From the NCBI GenBank assembly GCA_007692755.1, contig REBL01000108.1, positions 1 to 42,852 of the forward strand: a stretch of 42,852 bases of DNA, read 5' to 3'. This stretch comes from Nodularia sp. (in: cyanobacteria). Lineage in GTDB: Bacteria; Cyanobacteriota; Cyanobacteriia; Cyanobacteriales; Nostocaceae. Under the pieces are notes generated by a model. It was not told the DNA's origin and did not search any database. It worked only from the letters and a program-made list of their open reading frames with translations. Of the stretch, positions 1 to 8,926 are shown in pieces; within the stretch, counting starts at the first letter, position 1; every line of letters begins with the position of its first letter. Position numbers and translations under genes: made by a program.

Positions 1-1264
1 ATGCTGTTTGCAATTCTTCTCGAATTCCTCGGAAAGTATCAGCAGCATGAACTGCACTGGCTTCAAAAGCACTGCGTTGGGCTGTCATTCCCTCAATACT
101 TTGACTTACAGCTCGATTAATTTCATGGGCTGTTTGTTGTAAAACATCTTTTGTATCTGTTTTAAAATCATTTAAAGTATCTCCCAAATCATGAGCAAAT
201 CCTTGGAGTTGTACCAAAGTTTCTTGTTGAAAGTTCTGAATTGTTAGGATAGAACTTGCCAAACTTTCAGAGATTCCGCCGAGTTCTTGATGTAGGTTTA
301 GCACGGCTGTAGAAGCTTGCTGAGTTAACTCTGCACTTTTATCTAGTCGGTCTGCAATCGGTTCTAGTACCTGAATTCGCAAATCATTAATAAGTTCTTC
401 TAAAACTCTCTGTCCCTGATTTTCTTGGAGTTCCCGAAGTCTTCTCTGTTCATTAAATATTTCTTTCAAAAGTGGAAAAATTTGCTGCTTGACAGATTCT
501 CCAATAGCTTGGGCTGACAACTGATTTAAACCTGCAAACTGTTCTGCTATATTCCTACCTACGGCTTGACCAATATCTTCCGCTTTTAGCTGTTTGAAAC
601 CAATCAAATTTTGTGCTACCAGCGTAAGTGCTTGAGCAAGTTCAAGGTTATCATTATCTGTGGTTTTTAAAGTGGCGATCGCCTTCAATTTATGACGCAA
701 CCTCTCACGCCGTTTTTGCCGTGCTAAATCAGTTACAAACAAAACTAAAGTAAATAAGCTACCAGAACCAAGCCCCATCAAGGAAGTAGAGAACGCTGTT
801 TTCATTCCTGCTAATAACTCTGTACTGGCAGCTATCAATTGTTTGCTATCTTGTGTAGATAAATCGATTCCTTGGAGTCCCTGTTGTATGCCGTAAAAGG
901 TTCCTAAAACACCGATAGTAGTACATAAAGTTGTCACAAAACGCAAAGAAGTTCGAGGTACTGGGCGGACTAAAACAGATGGATACTTTATTAGTACGAA
1001 TTTGCCGTTTTTTTCTCTCTCTTGACGAATTATGCTTACATCGTCGGTTCCGAAATGCTCTTTGAACCAGTCGTTATCTTTTACGTTTTTACCGTTTTTC
1101 TTACTCAAAAATTTAATAGCGGCTTTAGTCGCCCCCAAATCCTGCCATAAATACTTGCATACTGTGTAAACTTCGAGAATAATTGCGACTCCTAACAGAA
1201 AAGCAATTGTCCAATGAAAAGGTCCGTTATCCCAAATAATGTTCCAAAGTTTCGTTATTTCCAC
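1..1264 (-). CDS. MotA/TolQ/ExbB-family proton channel protein with long helical tail, ZorA-like (partial)
   Basis: The minus-strand frame is open from a GTG at 1264 to the left edge (about 421 codons), so the C-terminus is missing. The GTG has an AGAAGGG ribosome site a few bases upstream, and an in-frame TAA lies just before that, which fixes the start. A membrane segment is near residues 14-36, followed by a charged loop. A channel core follows, with TTIGVLGTFYGIQ and GMKTAFSTSLMGLGSG, the pattern of MotA/TolQ/ExbB stators. The rest is a long, Gln/Glu-rich, probably coiled helix, resembling the tail of ZorA from Zorya anti-phage systems. Family membership is fairly sure; ZorA identity is inference, because the ZorB-like partner would lie left of the window. 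A small unknown gene at 1290-1655 precedes it on the same strand, 25 bp away, so the two probably share a transcript. Confidence 0.75.
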   Translation of the reverse strand, partial: MEITKLWNIIWDNGPFHWTIAFLLGVAIILEVYTVCKYLWQDLGATKAAIKFLSKKNGKNVKDNDWFKEHFGTDDVSIIRQEREKNGKFVLIKYPSVLVRPVPRTSLRFVTTLCTTIGVLGTFYGIQQGLQGIDLSTQDSKQLIAASTELLAGMKTAFSTSLMGLGSGSLFTLVLFVTDLARQKRRERLRHKLKAIATLKTTDNDNLELAQALTLVAQNLIGFKQLKAEDIGQAVGRNIAEQFAGLNQLSAQAIGESVKQQIFPLLKEIFNEQRRLRELQENQGQRVLEELINDLRIQVLEPIADRLDKSAELTQQASTAVLNLHQELGGISESLASSILTIQNFQQETLVQLQGFAHDLGDTLNDFKTDTKDVLQQTAHEINRAVSQSIEGMTAQRSAFEASAVHAADTFRGIREELQTA

Positions 1265-1289
1265 ACTGCACCCTTCTTGTTTATCTTAG

Positions 1290-1655
1290 TTATATCTTTT
1301 GGAATTGTTCTAATTCTTTATCTGTGAGAACTTTTTGCGCTACCCGTATTGGCAGATGTTCTGCATACTGGCGGTTTCCTATAGGTTCCCGCAGACGTAA
1401 ACCATAAGCGGGTTCACCTTCTGATTCTTTATCCTCAATTAAATAAACCTGTTTTGGTGCATAACTTCGCAACAAACGAACCTGCAAACAGGTTTTTAAA
1501 TCCCGTGAAGAAATAGATAGATGTGAATTTTCTCCAAATAATTCACGCGCGACTTTCCACGCGTGGTTAATTGCGACAATTTCCTTAACTAACTTCTCCA
1601 CAGAGGGGCGCAACTGTTCAGCCGCTAAATCAGTCAATGCTTTTACCCTACTCAC
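1290..1655 (-). CDS. Hypothetical protein, 121 aa, upstream of the ZorA-like gene
   Basis: I do not recognise this protein. It is soluble-looking and charged, begins MSRVKALTDLAAEQL, and has no membrane segment or catalytic motif that I can name. It ends 25 bp before the GTG of the proton-channel gene on the same strand, so co-transcription is likely and a role as partner or regulator is possible. It reads away from the isi island, leaving a 620-bp divergent intergenic region. Codon use looks like its neighbours, and the length and strand continuity support a real gene. Confidence 0.6.
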   Translation of the reverse strand: MSRVKALTDLAAEQLRPSVEKLVKEIVAINHAWKVARELFGENSHLSISSRDLKTCLQVRLLRSYAPKQVYLIEDKESEGEPAYGLRLREPIGNRQYAEHLPIRVAQKVLTDKELEQFQKI

Positions 1656-1903
1656 CTGAGCTTGAATAGGGTTATTATTCCCAAAAATCGCAACTTAGTT
1701 CACTTTTTTGCGAAAAATAGAGAAATTTTATGTCAAATGCACTGCTAAATTCAACCCAAGAGACTCTTTTGCCTCCTGACTCTATTTAGGGTGTAGTGGC
1801 GTGACAAGGCTAAAATGTTGCAATAGATTTTCGAGGAAATTGAGATAAATACAGAGGCACAGAGAATGCAGAGGGAAAGAAAAGATATTAAAAGTCAACT
1901 CAT

Positions 1904-1963
1904 ACAAAAAAAGGCTCAATCCTTGTTTTGTTATCCCAAGTGATCAAAACAGGATTCAGCCTT
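1904..1963 (-). terminator. Strong intrinsic terminator reading leftward, with no gene upstream on its strand
   Basis: On the minus strand a long hairpin with arms AAGGCTGAATCCTGTTTTG and CAAAACAAGGATTGAGCCTT (one bulge and one mismatch) is followed directly by seven T residues. On the plus strand no T-run follows, so the signal is directional. No coding sequence on the minus strand lies between this site and the isiA3-like start at 2276, so the terminated transcript should be non-coding. It would also insulate the 121-aa gene. Confidence 0.75.
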
Positions 1964-2075
1964 ATAAATGCGGAAGGTTTATAACATTGTGTGAGTAGTC
2001 TCTACTCTACCATAAGCTTATTGAGATTTAATAGCACTTTTTTATTAATATTTTCTTTATTATTACAGATTTTTT
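1904..2075 (-). ncRNA. Candidate small RNA ending at the orphan terminator
   Basis: Inferred from the orphan terminator. On the minus strand a promoter-like pair TTGTCA (2109-2104) and TTTTAT (2086-2081) with a 17-bp spacer would start transcription near 2075 and give an RNA of about 170 nt. The position just upstream of the isi genes suggests an iron-related sRNA, but nothing in the sequence proves expression. No convincing ORF with a ribosome site lies in it. Confidence 0.35.
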
Positions 2076-2208
2076 AACCAATAAAATCCTTTTAATCTAG
2101 TAATGACAAGGGTCTTGCAGTTCTGATACAAGTTTCTTTACAAAAATTTACACTATTTTAGTGATAAAGACTATCAACAAGTCTGATAATATGTTTTTAA
2201 CATTTATT

Positions 2209-2227
2209 GAGATAGATACTCATTAGT
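2209..2227 (+). promoter_or_regulatory. Candidate Fur box upstream of the first isi/pcb gene
   Basis: GAGATAGATACTCATTAGT matches the classical 19-bp Fur consensus GATAATGATAATCATTATC at 13 of 19 positions, including the core GATA-n-TCATTA. It lies 49 bp before the start codon, where a repressor would cover or follow the promoter. isi genes of cyanobacteria are Fur-regulated as a rule; the site itself is my reading and unproven. Confidence 0.4.
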
Positions 2228-2275
2228 TGGGTTATTGATCTCAGGCATAGGCAAAATTTCTCAGGAGCTAATGTC

Positions 2276-3307
2276 ATGACAAGCATGGCTGTTCAAACAC
2301 CGGAATCTATTCCCTGGTGGTCAGGGAATGCTCGGTTAACAGAACTCTCAGGGCGACTTTTAGGCGCTCACGTTGCTCATGCGGGGTTAATCGTGCTGTG
2401 GGCTGGTGCGACAACTTTGTTTGAACTCGCCCACTTCAACCCTTCCCAACCAATGTATGAGCAGGGCTTGATTCTACTGCCCCATTTAGCAACCCTGGGC
2501 TGGGGTGTGGGTAGCGGTGGACAGGTGCTAGATACTTATCCCTACTTTGCTATCGGGGTCATACACCTAATTAGCTCTGCTTTTCTGGGATTGGGTGGCA
2601 TTTTTCATGCTCTGCGTGGCCCTGCCATCTTAGAACAAAGATTTTCCTTCTTCGCCTATCGCTGGGAGGATGCCAACAAAATGACTACTATTTTGGGCAT
2701 TCACTTAGTATTACTCGGTTTAGGTGCTGGCTTACTGGTTGCCAAGTCGATGTTTTTTGGTGGCTTGTATGATGCCAATTTGGGACAGGTGCGAGTTATT
2801 TCTCACCCCACCTGGAATTCTACAGTGATTTTTGGCTATCTCTTTGGTGGTGGCGGTAGAAACTGGATTGCTGGAGTCAACAATCTAGAAGATTTAGTTG
2901 GTGGTCATACTTGGGTAAGTATTCTCTGTATCGCTGGCGGTATCTGGCACATTACGACTCAACCTTTTGCTTGGGCTAAAAAGCTGTTTGTTTGGTCGGG
3001 TGAAGCATACCTGGCTTACAGTCTGGGGGCTTTGGCTTTAATGAGTGTGATTGCTGCCTATTTTGTCTCTGTCAATACCCTAGCTTACCCAGTTGAGTTT
3101 TACGGACCAGCTTTGAATATTGGGTTTGACCGCTTTCCCTACTTCGAGAGTGGAAATTTACTATCGGCTCGCGTTTGGTTGGCAAATGCTCATTTTTGGC
3201 TAGGTTTTTTCTTTCTACAAGGACATCTCTGGCACGCCCTCCGCGCGGCTGGGTTTGATTTCCGTCAAGGTAAGGTCGTGCATTCAACTCGTGGGGAGGT
3301 AATGTAA
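2276..3307 (+). CDS. IsiA/Pcb-family chlorophyll a-binding antenna protein (IsiA3-like)
   Basis: 343 aa, the usual length for the CP43-prime/Pcb family: six membrane helices and no large lumenal loop. Hallmarks are the N-terminal [39 protein letters not shown], and repeated helix histidines that bind chlorophyll, ending in the last-helix motif [10 protein letters not shown]. It should bind chlorophyll a and sit in thylakoids as part of an antenna associated with photosystem I under iron shortage. A CAGGAG ribosome site precedes the ATG. The stop is 2 bp from the next start, so translation is coupled to the IsiA2-PsaL fusion. From memory, Anabaena 7120 carries such a paralog beside isiA2. It is not the canonical isiA, which lies at 6723-7757. 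Confidence 0.88.
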   Translation: MTSMAVQTPESIPWWSGNARLTELSGRLLGAHVAHAGLIVLWAGATTLFELAHFNPSQPMYEQGLILLPHLATLGWGVGSGGQVLDTYPYFAIGVIHLISSAFLGLGGIFHALRGPAILEQRFSFFAYRWEDANKMTTILGIHLVLLGLGAGLLVAKSMFFGGLYDANLGQVRVISHPTWNSTVIFGYLFGGGGRNWIAGVNNLEDLVGGHTWVSILCIAGGIWHITTQPFAWAKKLFVWSGEAYLAYSLGALALMSVIAAYFVSVNTLAYPVEFYGPALNIGFDRFPYFESGNLLSARVWLANAHFWLGFFFLQGHLWHALRAAGFDFRQGKVVHSTRGEVM

Positions 3308-3309
3308 TA

Positions 3310-4746
3310 ATGACAACTGCAACCATAACTCAGCCAGAATCTGGTTGGTGGGCAGGTAATTCCCGATTTATTGATATGTCGGGTAAGCTGTTGGGCGCTC
3401 ATGTTGCTCATGCGGGTTTAATTGTCCTTTGGGCTGGGGCAATAACTTTGTTTGAAATCACCAAATACGACGTTTCCCGACCCATGTATGAGCAGGGATT
3501 AATCCTTTTGCCTCATTTGGCGACTCTGGGTTTAGGTGTTGGCAATGGGGGAGCAATTATTGATACCTATCCCTATTTTGTCATTGGTGTTTTACATCTA
3601 ATCAGTTCCGCCGTCCTGGGTGCTGGCGGTATTTATCATGCTCTTTTGGGGCCTGAAGTTCTAGCCGAAAATAAAACCTTTTCTGGGTTCTTTGGCTACG
3701 ACTGGGAAGATGAAGACAAAATGACTACGATTATCGGTATTCATCTTTTGTTATTGGGTTTTGGCGCTTGGTTGTTAGTAGCAAAGGCGCTGTTTTGGGG
3801 TGGTCTTTATGACCCTGAAGTAGCATCTGTAAGAGTAATTACAGAACCAACTCTTAACCCTGGTCGGATATTTGGCTATCTCTTCGGTTTGTTTGGTAGT
3901 CAGGGGATGGCGGCTGTAAATAACCTCGAAGATGTCATTGGTGGCCATATCTGGGTAGGGATACTCTGCATTGGGGGCGGATTTTGGCACATTTTCACTG
4001 AGCCTTTTAGCTGGGCTAAAAAAGTATTGTTTTGGTCTGGTGAGGCTTACTTGTGCTACAGTTTGGGCGCTTTAGCCTATATGGGATTTTTTGCAGCTTA
4101 CTTTGTAACTGTGAATGATACCGTTTATCCCACAGTGTTCTATGGTTCTTTGGGATGGACTACAACTGCATCGGGAGTTGTGACAGTTCGCACTTGGTTA
4201 GCAACTAGCCACTTGGCTTTGGCAATTGTATTTTTAGTCGGTCATATCTGGCACGCTTTGAGAGTCCGTGTGATAGCGGCGGGATTGAATTTTGAGCAGG
4301 GAGTTGTCAACTATTCTGGTATGCCAGAAATGGGTAATTTCGATACTCCTGTGAATGCTTCTGATATCACGCTGAATTTTTTGAAGTATCTGCCAATTTA
4401 CCGTCCTGGGTTGTCGCCTTTTTCTAGAGGTTTAGAAATTGGCATGGCACATGGTTACTTTTTGCTGGGGCCTTTTGTGAAACTCGGTCCTCTGCGGAAT
4501 ACAGAATTGGCAAGTCAAGCCGGTTTATTAGCCACTATTGGTTTGTTATTGATTTTGTCTATTTGTTTGTGGCTGTATGGCAGCACATCTTTCTCAGATA
4601 ATAAACCTGCTTCGGGAGAGTTACCAGAAAATATGAAAACAGGTAAGTCTTGGAGTGAGTTTAATGCTGGGTGGACTGTAGGCAGTTGTGGCGGCGCTTT
4701 GTTTGCTTTCTTGGTGTTAGCTAATAGCAGTTTGTTTTTTAACTAG
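3310..4746 (+). CDS. isiA2: IsiA-PsaL fusion: chlorophyll-binding antenna with C-terminal photosystem I PsaL domain (IsiA2-type)
   Basis: 478 aa, about 135 longer than an ordinary IsiA. Residues 1-330 are a six-helix CP43-prime antenna ([46 protein letters not shown]). Residues from about 340 to the end are Psa[51 protein letters not shown] and three hydrophobic segments. PsaL normally makes trimer/tetramer contacts in photosystem I. From memory, the Anabaena 7120 PSI-IsiA structure shows the IsiA2 C-terminal domain occupying the PsaL position of a PSI monomer, which would plug the antenna belt directly into the core. It starts 2 bp after the preceding antenna gene, with GGAGG just upstream. 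Confidence 0.93.
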   Translation: MTTATITQPESGWWAGNSRFIDMSGKLLGAHVAHAGLIVLWAGAITLFEITKYDVSRPMYEQGLILLPHLATLGLGVGNGGAIIDTYPYFVIGVLHLISSAVLGAGGIYHALLGPEVLAENKTFSGFFGYDWEDEDKMTTIIGIHLLLLGFGAWLLVAKALFWGGLYDPEVASVRVITEPTLNPGRIFGYLFGLFGSQGMAAVNNLEDVIGGHIWVGILCIGGGFWHIFTEPFSWAKKVLFWSGEAYLCYSLGALAYMGFFAAYFVTVNDTVYPTVFYGSLGWTTTASGVVTVRTWLATSHLALAIVFLVGHIWHALRVRVIAAGLNFEQGVVNYSGMPEMGNFDTPVNASDITLNFLKYLPIYRPGLSPFSRGLEIGMAHGYFLLGPFVKLGPLRNTELASQAGLLATIGLLLILSICLWLYGSTSFSDNKPASGELPENMKTGKSWSEFNAGWTVGSCGGALFAFLVLANSSLFFN

Positions 4747-4782
4747 CTAAGACTTACACAAAAAGCCTCACAAACTTTTATG

Positions 4783-4925
4783 ACTCTGTGTACTCTGCGC
4801 CTCTGTGGTTCGTTACAGCATTTTTCATTTTTGTAGGTACGTTCGGGCGGGCAGGACTTGTACTGAGCTTGCCGTAAAGCCTACGGCATAGCTGCGCTTA
4901 CCGCGTAGCGTGGCGTTAGCCATAG
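4783..4925. repeat. Dispersed repeats between the IsiA2 fusion and isiB
   Basis: Two repeat types fill much of the 253-bp gap. Positions 4783-4815 carry a TCTGTGTACTCTGCGCCTC-type relic, the same family as at 30472 and 39738. Positions 4860-4925 carry an element beginning TACTGAGCTTGCCG that continues through CCTACGGCATAGC; the first 14 bases recur in the remnant region near 22702. No gene is visible here, and isiB probably has its own promoter just after it. Confidence 0.55.
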
Positions 4926-4999
4926 TATGCCCACCCCACAAGAGGTATTTTCAGTCTCATTTGTGGAAGTCAAGTTAAAACTATTTATTAGGTGTCAAA

Positions 5000-5512
5000 A
5001 TGTCGAAGAAAATTGGTTTGTTTTACGGTACTCAAACTGGCAAGACTGAATCTGCTGCTGAAATGATTCGTGATGCTTTTGGTGGTGATGTGGTGACGTT
5101 ACACGATATGGCTCAGGCTGAGGTGGCTGATTTTGATGAGTATGAATGTTTGATTGTTGGTTGCCCAACTTGGAATATTGGGGAACTTCAAAGCGATTGG
5201 GAAGGTGTTTATCCTGATTTGGATGATGTTGATTTTAATGGTAAAACGGTGGCTTATTTTGGTACGGGCGACCAAATTGGCTATGCTGATAATTTTCAGG
5301 ATGCTATCGGGATTTTGGAAGAAAAGATTGCCCAACAGGGCGGTAAAACTGTAGGCTATTGGCCTAATGAGGGATATGATTTTAGCGATTCTAAAGCTTT
5401 GCGGAATGGTAAGTTTTGTGGTCTAGCTCTTGATGATGATAATCAATCTGACCTCACAGATGAGCGTATTAAGGCTTGGGTTGCACAGTTGAAGACGGAA
5501 TTTGGTTTGTAG
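5000..5512 (+). CDS. isiB: Flavodoxin, long-chain, iron-stress induced
   Basis: 170 aa, normal for a long-chain flavodoxin. The FMN phosphate loop is GTQTGKTE (residues 10-17), and the isoalloxazine loops are PTWNIGELQSDW (near 57) and GTGDQIGYADNF (near 90). It carries electrons from photosystem I to ferredoxin-NADP reductase in place of ferredoxin when iron is scarce. It lies between the PsaL fusion and isiC on the same strand, consistent with an isi operon, although repeats on both sides suggest separate or variable transcripts. The ribosome site before the ATG is weak (AGGTG). Confidence 0.96.
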   Translation: MSKKIGLFYGTQTGKTESAAEMIRDAFGGDVVTLHDMAQAEVADFDEYECLIVGCPTWNIGELQSDWEGVYPDLDDVDFNGKTVAYFGTGDQIGYADNFQDAIGILEEKIAQQGGKTVGYWPNEGYDFSDSKALRNGKFCGLALDDDNQSDLTDERIKAWVAQLKTEFGL

Positions 5513-5519
5513 AAAATAA

Positions 5520-5655
5520 TCAGTGAACAGTTATCAGTTACCAGTTACCAGTCAAGAGACATAATTGGGAGTTGACCGCTATCAGCTTTGATAACTGTTC
5601 ATTATTTACTGATTTAAGTCTCTTGATAACTGTTCACTGTTCACTGTTCACTGAT
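5520..5655. repeat. STRR-type repeat element between isiB and isiC
   Basis: Runs of CAGTTATC/CAGTTAC-like 7-bp units and their complements (GTTCACT repeated three times at 5633-5652) flank a core containing AGAGACATAATTGGG. The same core with C for T recurs at about 18613-18627 inside another copy. The element ends against the isiC start codon. Confidence 0.7.
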
Positions 5656-5660
5656 TTAAA

Positions 5661-6419
5661 ATGTCTGAATTATTCGATGTTCTTTGGTTAAATGCTAGTC
5701 CCAGTTTGAAGCGTTTTGATCAACCTTTGCTTCAACACTTGTCTGGGTATTTGCAAATCGCTCAGTGGGAATATCAACAAACCAGGGATGAAGCTAGTTC
5801 TATAGATCAAGCTGTGCTATTGCTGCATGAGTTTTTAGCTTCTTACCCGGATGCGGTGCATTTAGGTGGTCATGGCATTAGTGGGGCGATCGCATTAACT
5901 TATGCTAAACGTTATCCTGAAAAAGTGCGATCGCTGACTCTGTTAGCTGTAGCATCTCAACCCGCTAATACTTGGCACGCTCATTATTACTTTCAACGCC
6001 AAATGTTTATAATTAGCCGTGAGCAAGTTTTAGCGAACAGTGTTCGCAGTCTTTTTGGTAAACAACCATGTCACACCACTAAAAAATTAATCACGGCTTT
6101 AGATAAGGATTTAGAGCGATCGCCTTCACCCCATTCTCTCTTTAAACTGGTCTATTTACCCAAGGGAGGCGTTTCTATGCCGATGATGGTCTGCGGTAGT
6201 AAAACTGATTCAGTAGTCAATCCACCTGCTTTAGATGACTGGCGCAATTGGTTAAAACCGGAAGATAAACTTTGGCAATTTCCCCAAGGTTATCATTTCT
6301 TTCACTATTTTCATCCCCACGAAGTTGGCGCACAGATTTTGAATTTCTGGGGCTGTTACGAGAGGCGATCATCGTTCACAATATCTGCACAAACCTCTAC
6401 TACTTCCATACATCAATGA
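5661..6419 (+). CDS. isiC: Alpha/beta-hydrolase-fold protein IsiC-like, nucleophile serine replaced
   Basis: 252 aa with an alpha/beta-hydrolase layout: LGGHGISGAIALTYAKRYP (residues 68-86) is the nucleophile-elbow strand-turn-helix and VRSLTLLAV follows. A candidate acid lies in the VCGSKTDSVV strand (near 191-200). A histidine cluster, GYHFFHYFHPHE, lies near 214-225. In an active hydrolase the elbow is G-H-S-x-G-G; here residue 72, at the serine position, is glycine and a serine sits two residues later (S74). Either catalysis moved or the protein is a non-catalytic relative. Similar genes follow isiB in some cyanobacteria and have been called isiC, with an unproven lipolytic role. It sits between isiB and isiA on one strand. 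Confidence 0.7.
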   Translation: MSELFDVLWLNASPSLKRFDQPLLQHLSGYLQIAQWEYQQTRDEASSIDQAVLLLHEFLASYPDAVHLGGHGISGAIALTYAKRYPEKVRSLTLLAVASQPANTWHAHYYFQRQMFIISREQVLANSVRSLFGKQPCHTTKKLITALDKDLERSPSPHSLFKLVYLPKGGVSMPMMVCGSKTDSVVNPPALDDWRNWLKPEDKLWQFPQGYHFFHYFHPHEVGAQILNFWGCYERRSSFTISAQTSTTSIHQ

Positions 6420-6722
6420 AAAACCACAGGGAGATGAAGAAATAATTCATCTTCCTCATCAGTTAAAAACACTTTTTTAGTGACGGTGTAGCCCGATCTC
6501 ACTAATTTTTTGCTGCTTAATTTATGCACTTATTGAAATTATTAACTTTTGTAAAATCCTCTTTCTTTTTAAGAATAAATCGCAATAAACTAAACGCAGA
6601 AAGCTGAACAATTGGTTCACAGATTCAGCAACATAGTCAGATTACATTGGGAAACAACAGTAAAGTCCTGAAAGTATCAACAAATTAATTGAGTCCTTTT
6701 AGCAACAAATACTAACGAAGCA
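6420..6722 (+). promoter_or_regulatory. 303-bp leader and promoter region of isiA
   Basis: No gene was found. The region is A+T-rich (6500-6600) and then leads into isiA through a leader containing GAAACAACAGTAAAGTCC. A long leader fits isiA genes, which usually have one. I see TTATTGAAATTATTAAC near 6530 as a weak palindromic, Fur-like patch but cannot fix a start site. Confidence 0.4.
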
Positions 6723-7757
6723 ATGCAGACATACGACAATCCCAAGGTCAAATACGATTGGTGGGCTGGTAATGCCCGCTTCGCCAAGCTCTCTGGCTTA
6801 TTTATCGGCGCTCACGTCGCCCAAGCAGCACTGACGACACTCTGGGCGGGAGCGTTTACATGGTTTGAAATTTCTCGCTACAACCCCGATATCCCAATGG
6901 GCGAACAGGGGCTAATATTGCTCCCCCATTTAGCCACCTTGGGCTTTGGAGTGGGCGCAGGTGGTCAAGTTGTGGATACTTACCCCTATTTCGTTATTGG
7001 CGCTTTGCATTTAATTTCTTCCGCCGTTCTCGGTGCTGGGGCGCTGTTCCATACTTTCAAAGCTCCCAGAAACTTAGAAAATGCTAAGGGTCAAGCACGT
7101 AAATTTCATTTTGAATGGGATGATCCTAAACAACTGGGTTTAATTTTAGGACACCACCTGCTGTTTTTAGGCGTAGCAGCTTTATTGCTGGTGGGTAAAG
7201 CCATGTTTTGGGGCGGAATTTATGACACGAATATTCATGATGTCCGCCTTGTAACTGAACCAACTCTTAACCCTTTTGTGATCTATGGCTATCAAACTCA
7301 CTTTGCCAGTGTTGACAATTTAGAAGATTTAGTTGGTGGTCATATTTATGTCGGTTTTTTACTAATTGGTGGCGGAATTTGGCACATTATTAAAGAGCCT
7401 TTTGCTTGGGCGAAAAAGCTTTTAATTTTCTCTGGGGAAGCGATCCTTTCTTACTCTTTGGGTGGTATTGCTTTGGCGGGATTTGTTGCAGCTTATTTCT
7501 GTGCTGTGAATACTTTGGCTTATCCCGTGGAATTTTACGGTCAGACTTTGGAAGTGAAGTTGGGTGTTAGTCCTTATTTTGCTGATTCGGTGAAGTTGGC
7601 TAGTGGTGGTTACACTGCTAGGGCTTGGTTGGCTAATGCTCATTTCTTCTTAGCGTTTTTCTTTTTGCAGGGTCATCTTTGGCACGCACTAAGAGCTATT
7701 GGTGTTGATTTTAAGCAGGTTGAAAGGTCTTTAAACGCTATTAGTAGCGAGTCTTAA
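6723..7757 (+). CDS. isiA: Iron-stress-induced chlorophyll-binding protein CP43-prime (canonical IsiA)
   Basis: 344 aa. It begins [20 protein letters not shown], almost the start of Synechocystis IsiA as I remember it. It keeps the family signatures [57 protein letters not shown] and [23 protein letters not shown]. It forms chlorophyll rings around photosystem I in thylakoids under iron limitation or high light, enlarging the antenna and dissipating energy. It is third of the four antenna genes in this island and should be the most abundant. It has a long leader of its own, so it is probably transcribed independently of isiB/isiC. No oddities were seen. Confidence 0.96.
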   Translation: MQTYDNPKVKYDWWAGNARFAKLSGLFIGAHVAQAALTTLWAGAFTWFEISRYNPDIPMGEQGLILLPHLATLGFGVGAGGQVVDTYPYFVIGALHLISSAVLGAGALFHTFKAPRNLENAKGQARKFHFEWDDPKQLGLILGHHLLFLGVAALLLVGKAMFWGGIYDTNIHDVRLVTEPTLNPFVIYGYQTHFASVDNLEDLVGGHIYVGFLLIGGGIWHIIKEPFAWAKKLLIFSGEAILSYSLGGIALAGFVAAYFCAVNTLAYPVEFYGQTLEVKLGVSPYFADSVKLASGGYTARAWLANAHFFLAFFFLQGHLWHALRAIGVDFKQVERSLNAISSES

Positions 7758-7807
7758 GAGGAGGAGGAGGGAGGGTTTTTCTCTCTCTTCTTTTATGTGT
7801 GTTTTTT

Positions 7808-7852
7808 AACGCAGAGGGGCGCGAAGTTAGCGCAGAGGTACGCGGAGTTTGG
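7808..7852. repeat. CGCAGAGG-type dispersed repeat
   Basis: AACGCAGAGGGGCGCGAAG followed by AGCGCAGAGGTACGCGGAG lies in the 106-bp gap between isiA and the fourth antenna gene. It belongs to the repeat family also seen near 26497, 30000, 30472 and 39738. It ends next to the GGAGG that serves the next gene. Confidence 0.65.
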
Positions 7853-7863
7853 AGGTATGAGTT

Positions 7864-8829
7864 GTGACGGTTTCTATTGAGAAGAGTTTTGCGGCGGATA
7901 CGAATTTATCTTGGTTGGTTGGTAATGCTCGTTTGACTGATTTATCTGGTCAGTTGTTGGGCGCTCATGTTGCTCATGCTGGTTTGATTATGTTTTGGGC
8001 TGGGATAACTACTGTTTCTGAGGTGCTGCGGTTTGTTCCTGGTGTGCCTATGTATGAGCAGGGGATGACTTTGTTACCCCATTTGGCAAGTTTGGGTTGG
8101 GGTGTTGGTATGGGTGGGGAGGTGGTTGATACTTATCCCTATTTTGTGATTGGGATGTTGCATTTAGTCGCTTCTGCTGTGCTGGGAGCCGGGGGTCTTT
8201 TTCATGTGTTTCGCTCTCCCAGAATTCTTTACAATGCTGGGGGACAGGTGGCAAAGTTTCACTATGAATGGAATGATCCTCAGCAGTTGGGTTTGATTTT
8301 AGGTCATCACTTGATTTTTCTGGGTTTGGGTGCATTTCTATTAGTGCTAAAGGCGATGTTTTTTGGCGGAGTTTATGACCCGAATTTTGGTGATGTTCGC
8401 CTGATTAGCAATCCCAATTTAGACCCGATGACGATTTTTGGCTACTTGGTGGGGATGAAGGATGGTAGCTGGAATGTTTTAGGAATGGCAAGTGTTGATA
8501 ATTTAGAAGATGTCATTGGTGGTCATATTTGGATTGGTTGTATTCTCATTCTTGGTGGTACGTGGCATATTCTTGTGCGTCCTTTTGAATGGGTAAGGCG
8601 AATTTTACCTATCGAAAATGGTGAGGAGATTCTGTCTTATAGCTTGCTGGGTTTAGCTTTAATGGCTTGGATTTCGGCTGCATTTGTGGGATATAACACA
8701 ACTGTTTTCCCTAGAGAATTTTATGGTTCTGAACGTCTAGGTTTGGCAAACATTCAATTTTTTATTGGTGTATTGGCTTTCTTTGGTTACGTTTGGCACT
8801 CTTGGCGTTCGCGTCAAGTTAATAATTAA
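7864..8829 (+). CDS. Fourth IsiA/Pcb-family chlorophyll-binding protein (short form, 321 aa)
   Basis: 321 aa with the family signatures [48 protein letters not shown] and [13 protein letters not shown]. It starts at a GTG with GGAGG eight bases upstream. It is about 20 residues shorter than the other antennae because the lumenal stretch before helix VI is short ([16 protein letters not shown]) and the C-terminus lacks the usual basic tail. The final motif is YVWHSWRSR rather than HLWHALRA. A distinct position in an IsiA belt, or a different partner, is possible. From memory, Anabaena 7120 also has a fourth antenna gene at this place (IsiA5). The end of the antenna run is 97 bp before a small cysteine-rich gene. 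Confidence 0.85.
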   Translation: MTVSIEKSFAADTNLSWLVGNARLTDLSGQLLGAHVAHAGLIMFWAGITTVSEVLRFVPGVPMYEQGMTLLPHLASLGWGVGMGGEVVDTYPYFVIGMLHLVASAVLGAGGLFHVFRSPRILYNAGGQVAKFHYEWNDPQQLGLILGHHLIFLGLGAFLLVLKAMFFGGVYDPNFGDVRLISNPNLDPMTIFGYLVGMKDGSWNVLGMASVDNLEDVIGGHIWIGCILILGGTWHILVRPFEWVRRILPIENGEEILSYSLLGLALMAWISAAFVGYNTTVFPREFYGSERLGLANIQFFIGVLAFFGYVWHSWRSRQVNN

Positions 8830-8926
8830 TTAAGTTTCGCTCAACACTAGCTAAATAATTGCTCACGCCTGCGGTTCACAGCAGTTAACTGTAGGCTTTT
8901 TATTTAAATTTATCTGAGGATAAGTC

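Larger units (their letters stand above)
1656..2275. other. 620-bp divergent intergenic region upstream of the isi island
   Basis: No coding sequence was found. It holds a CTCTGCG-family repeat relic on the opposite strand (about 1853-1880), the leftward terminator (1904-1963), a very A+T-rich stretch (2030-2100), and the presumed promoter of the plus-strand antenna genes, with TATAAT-like sequence near 2185 and a Fur-like site at 2209-2227. Confidence 0.6.
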
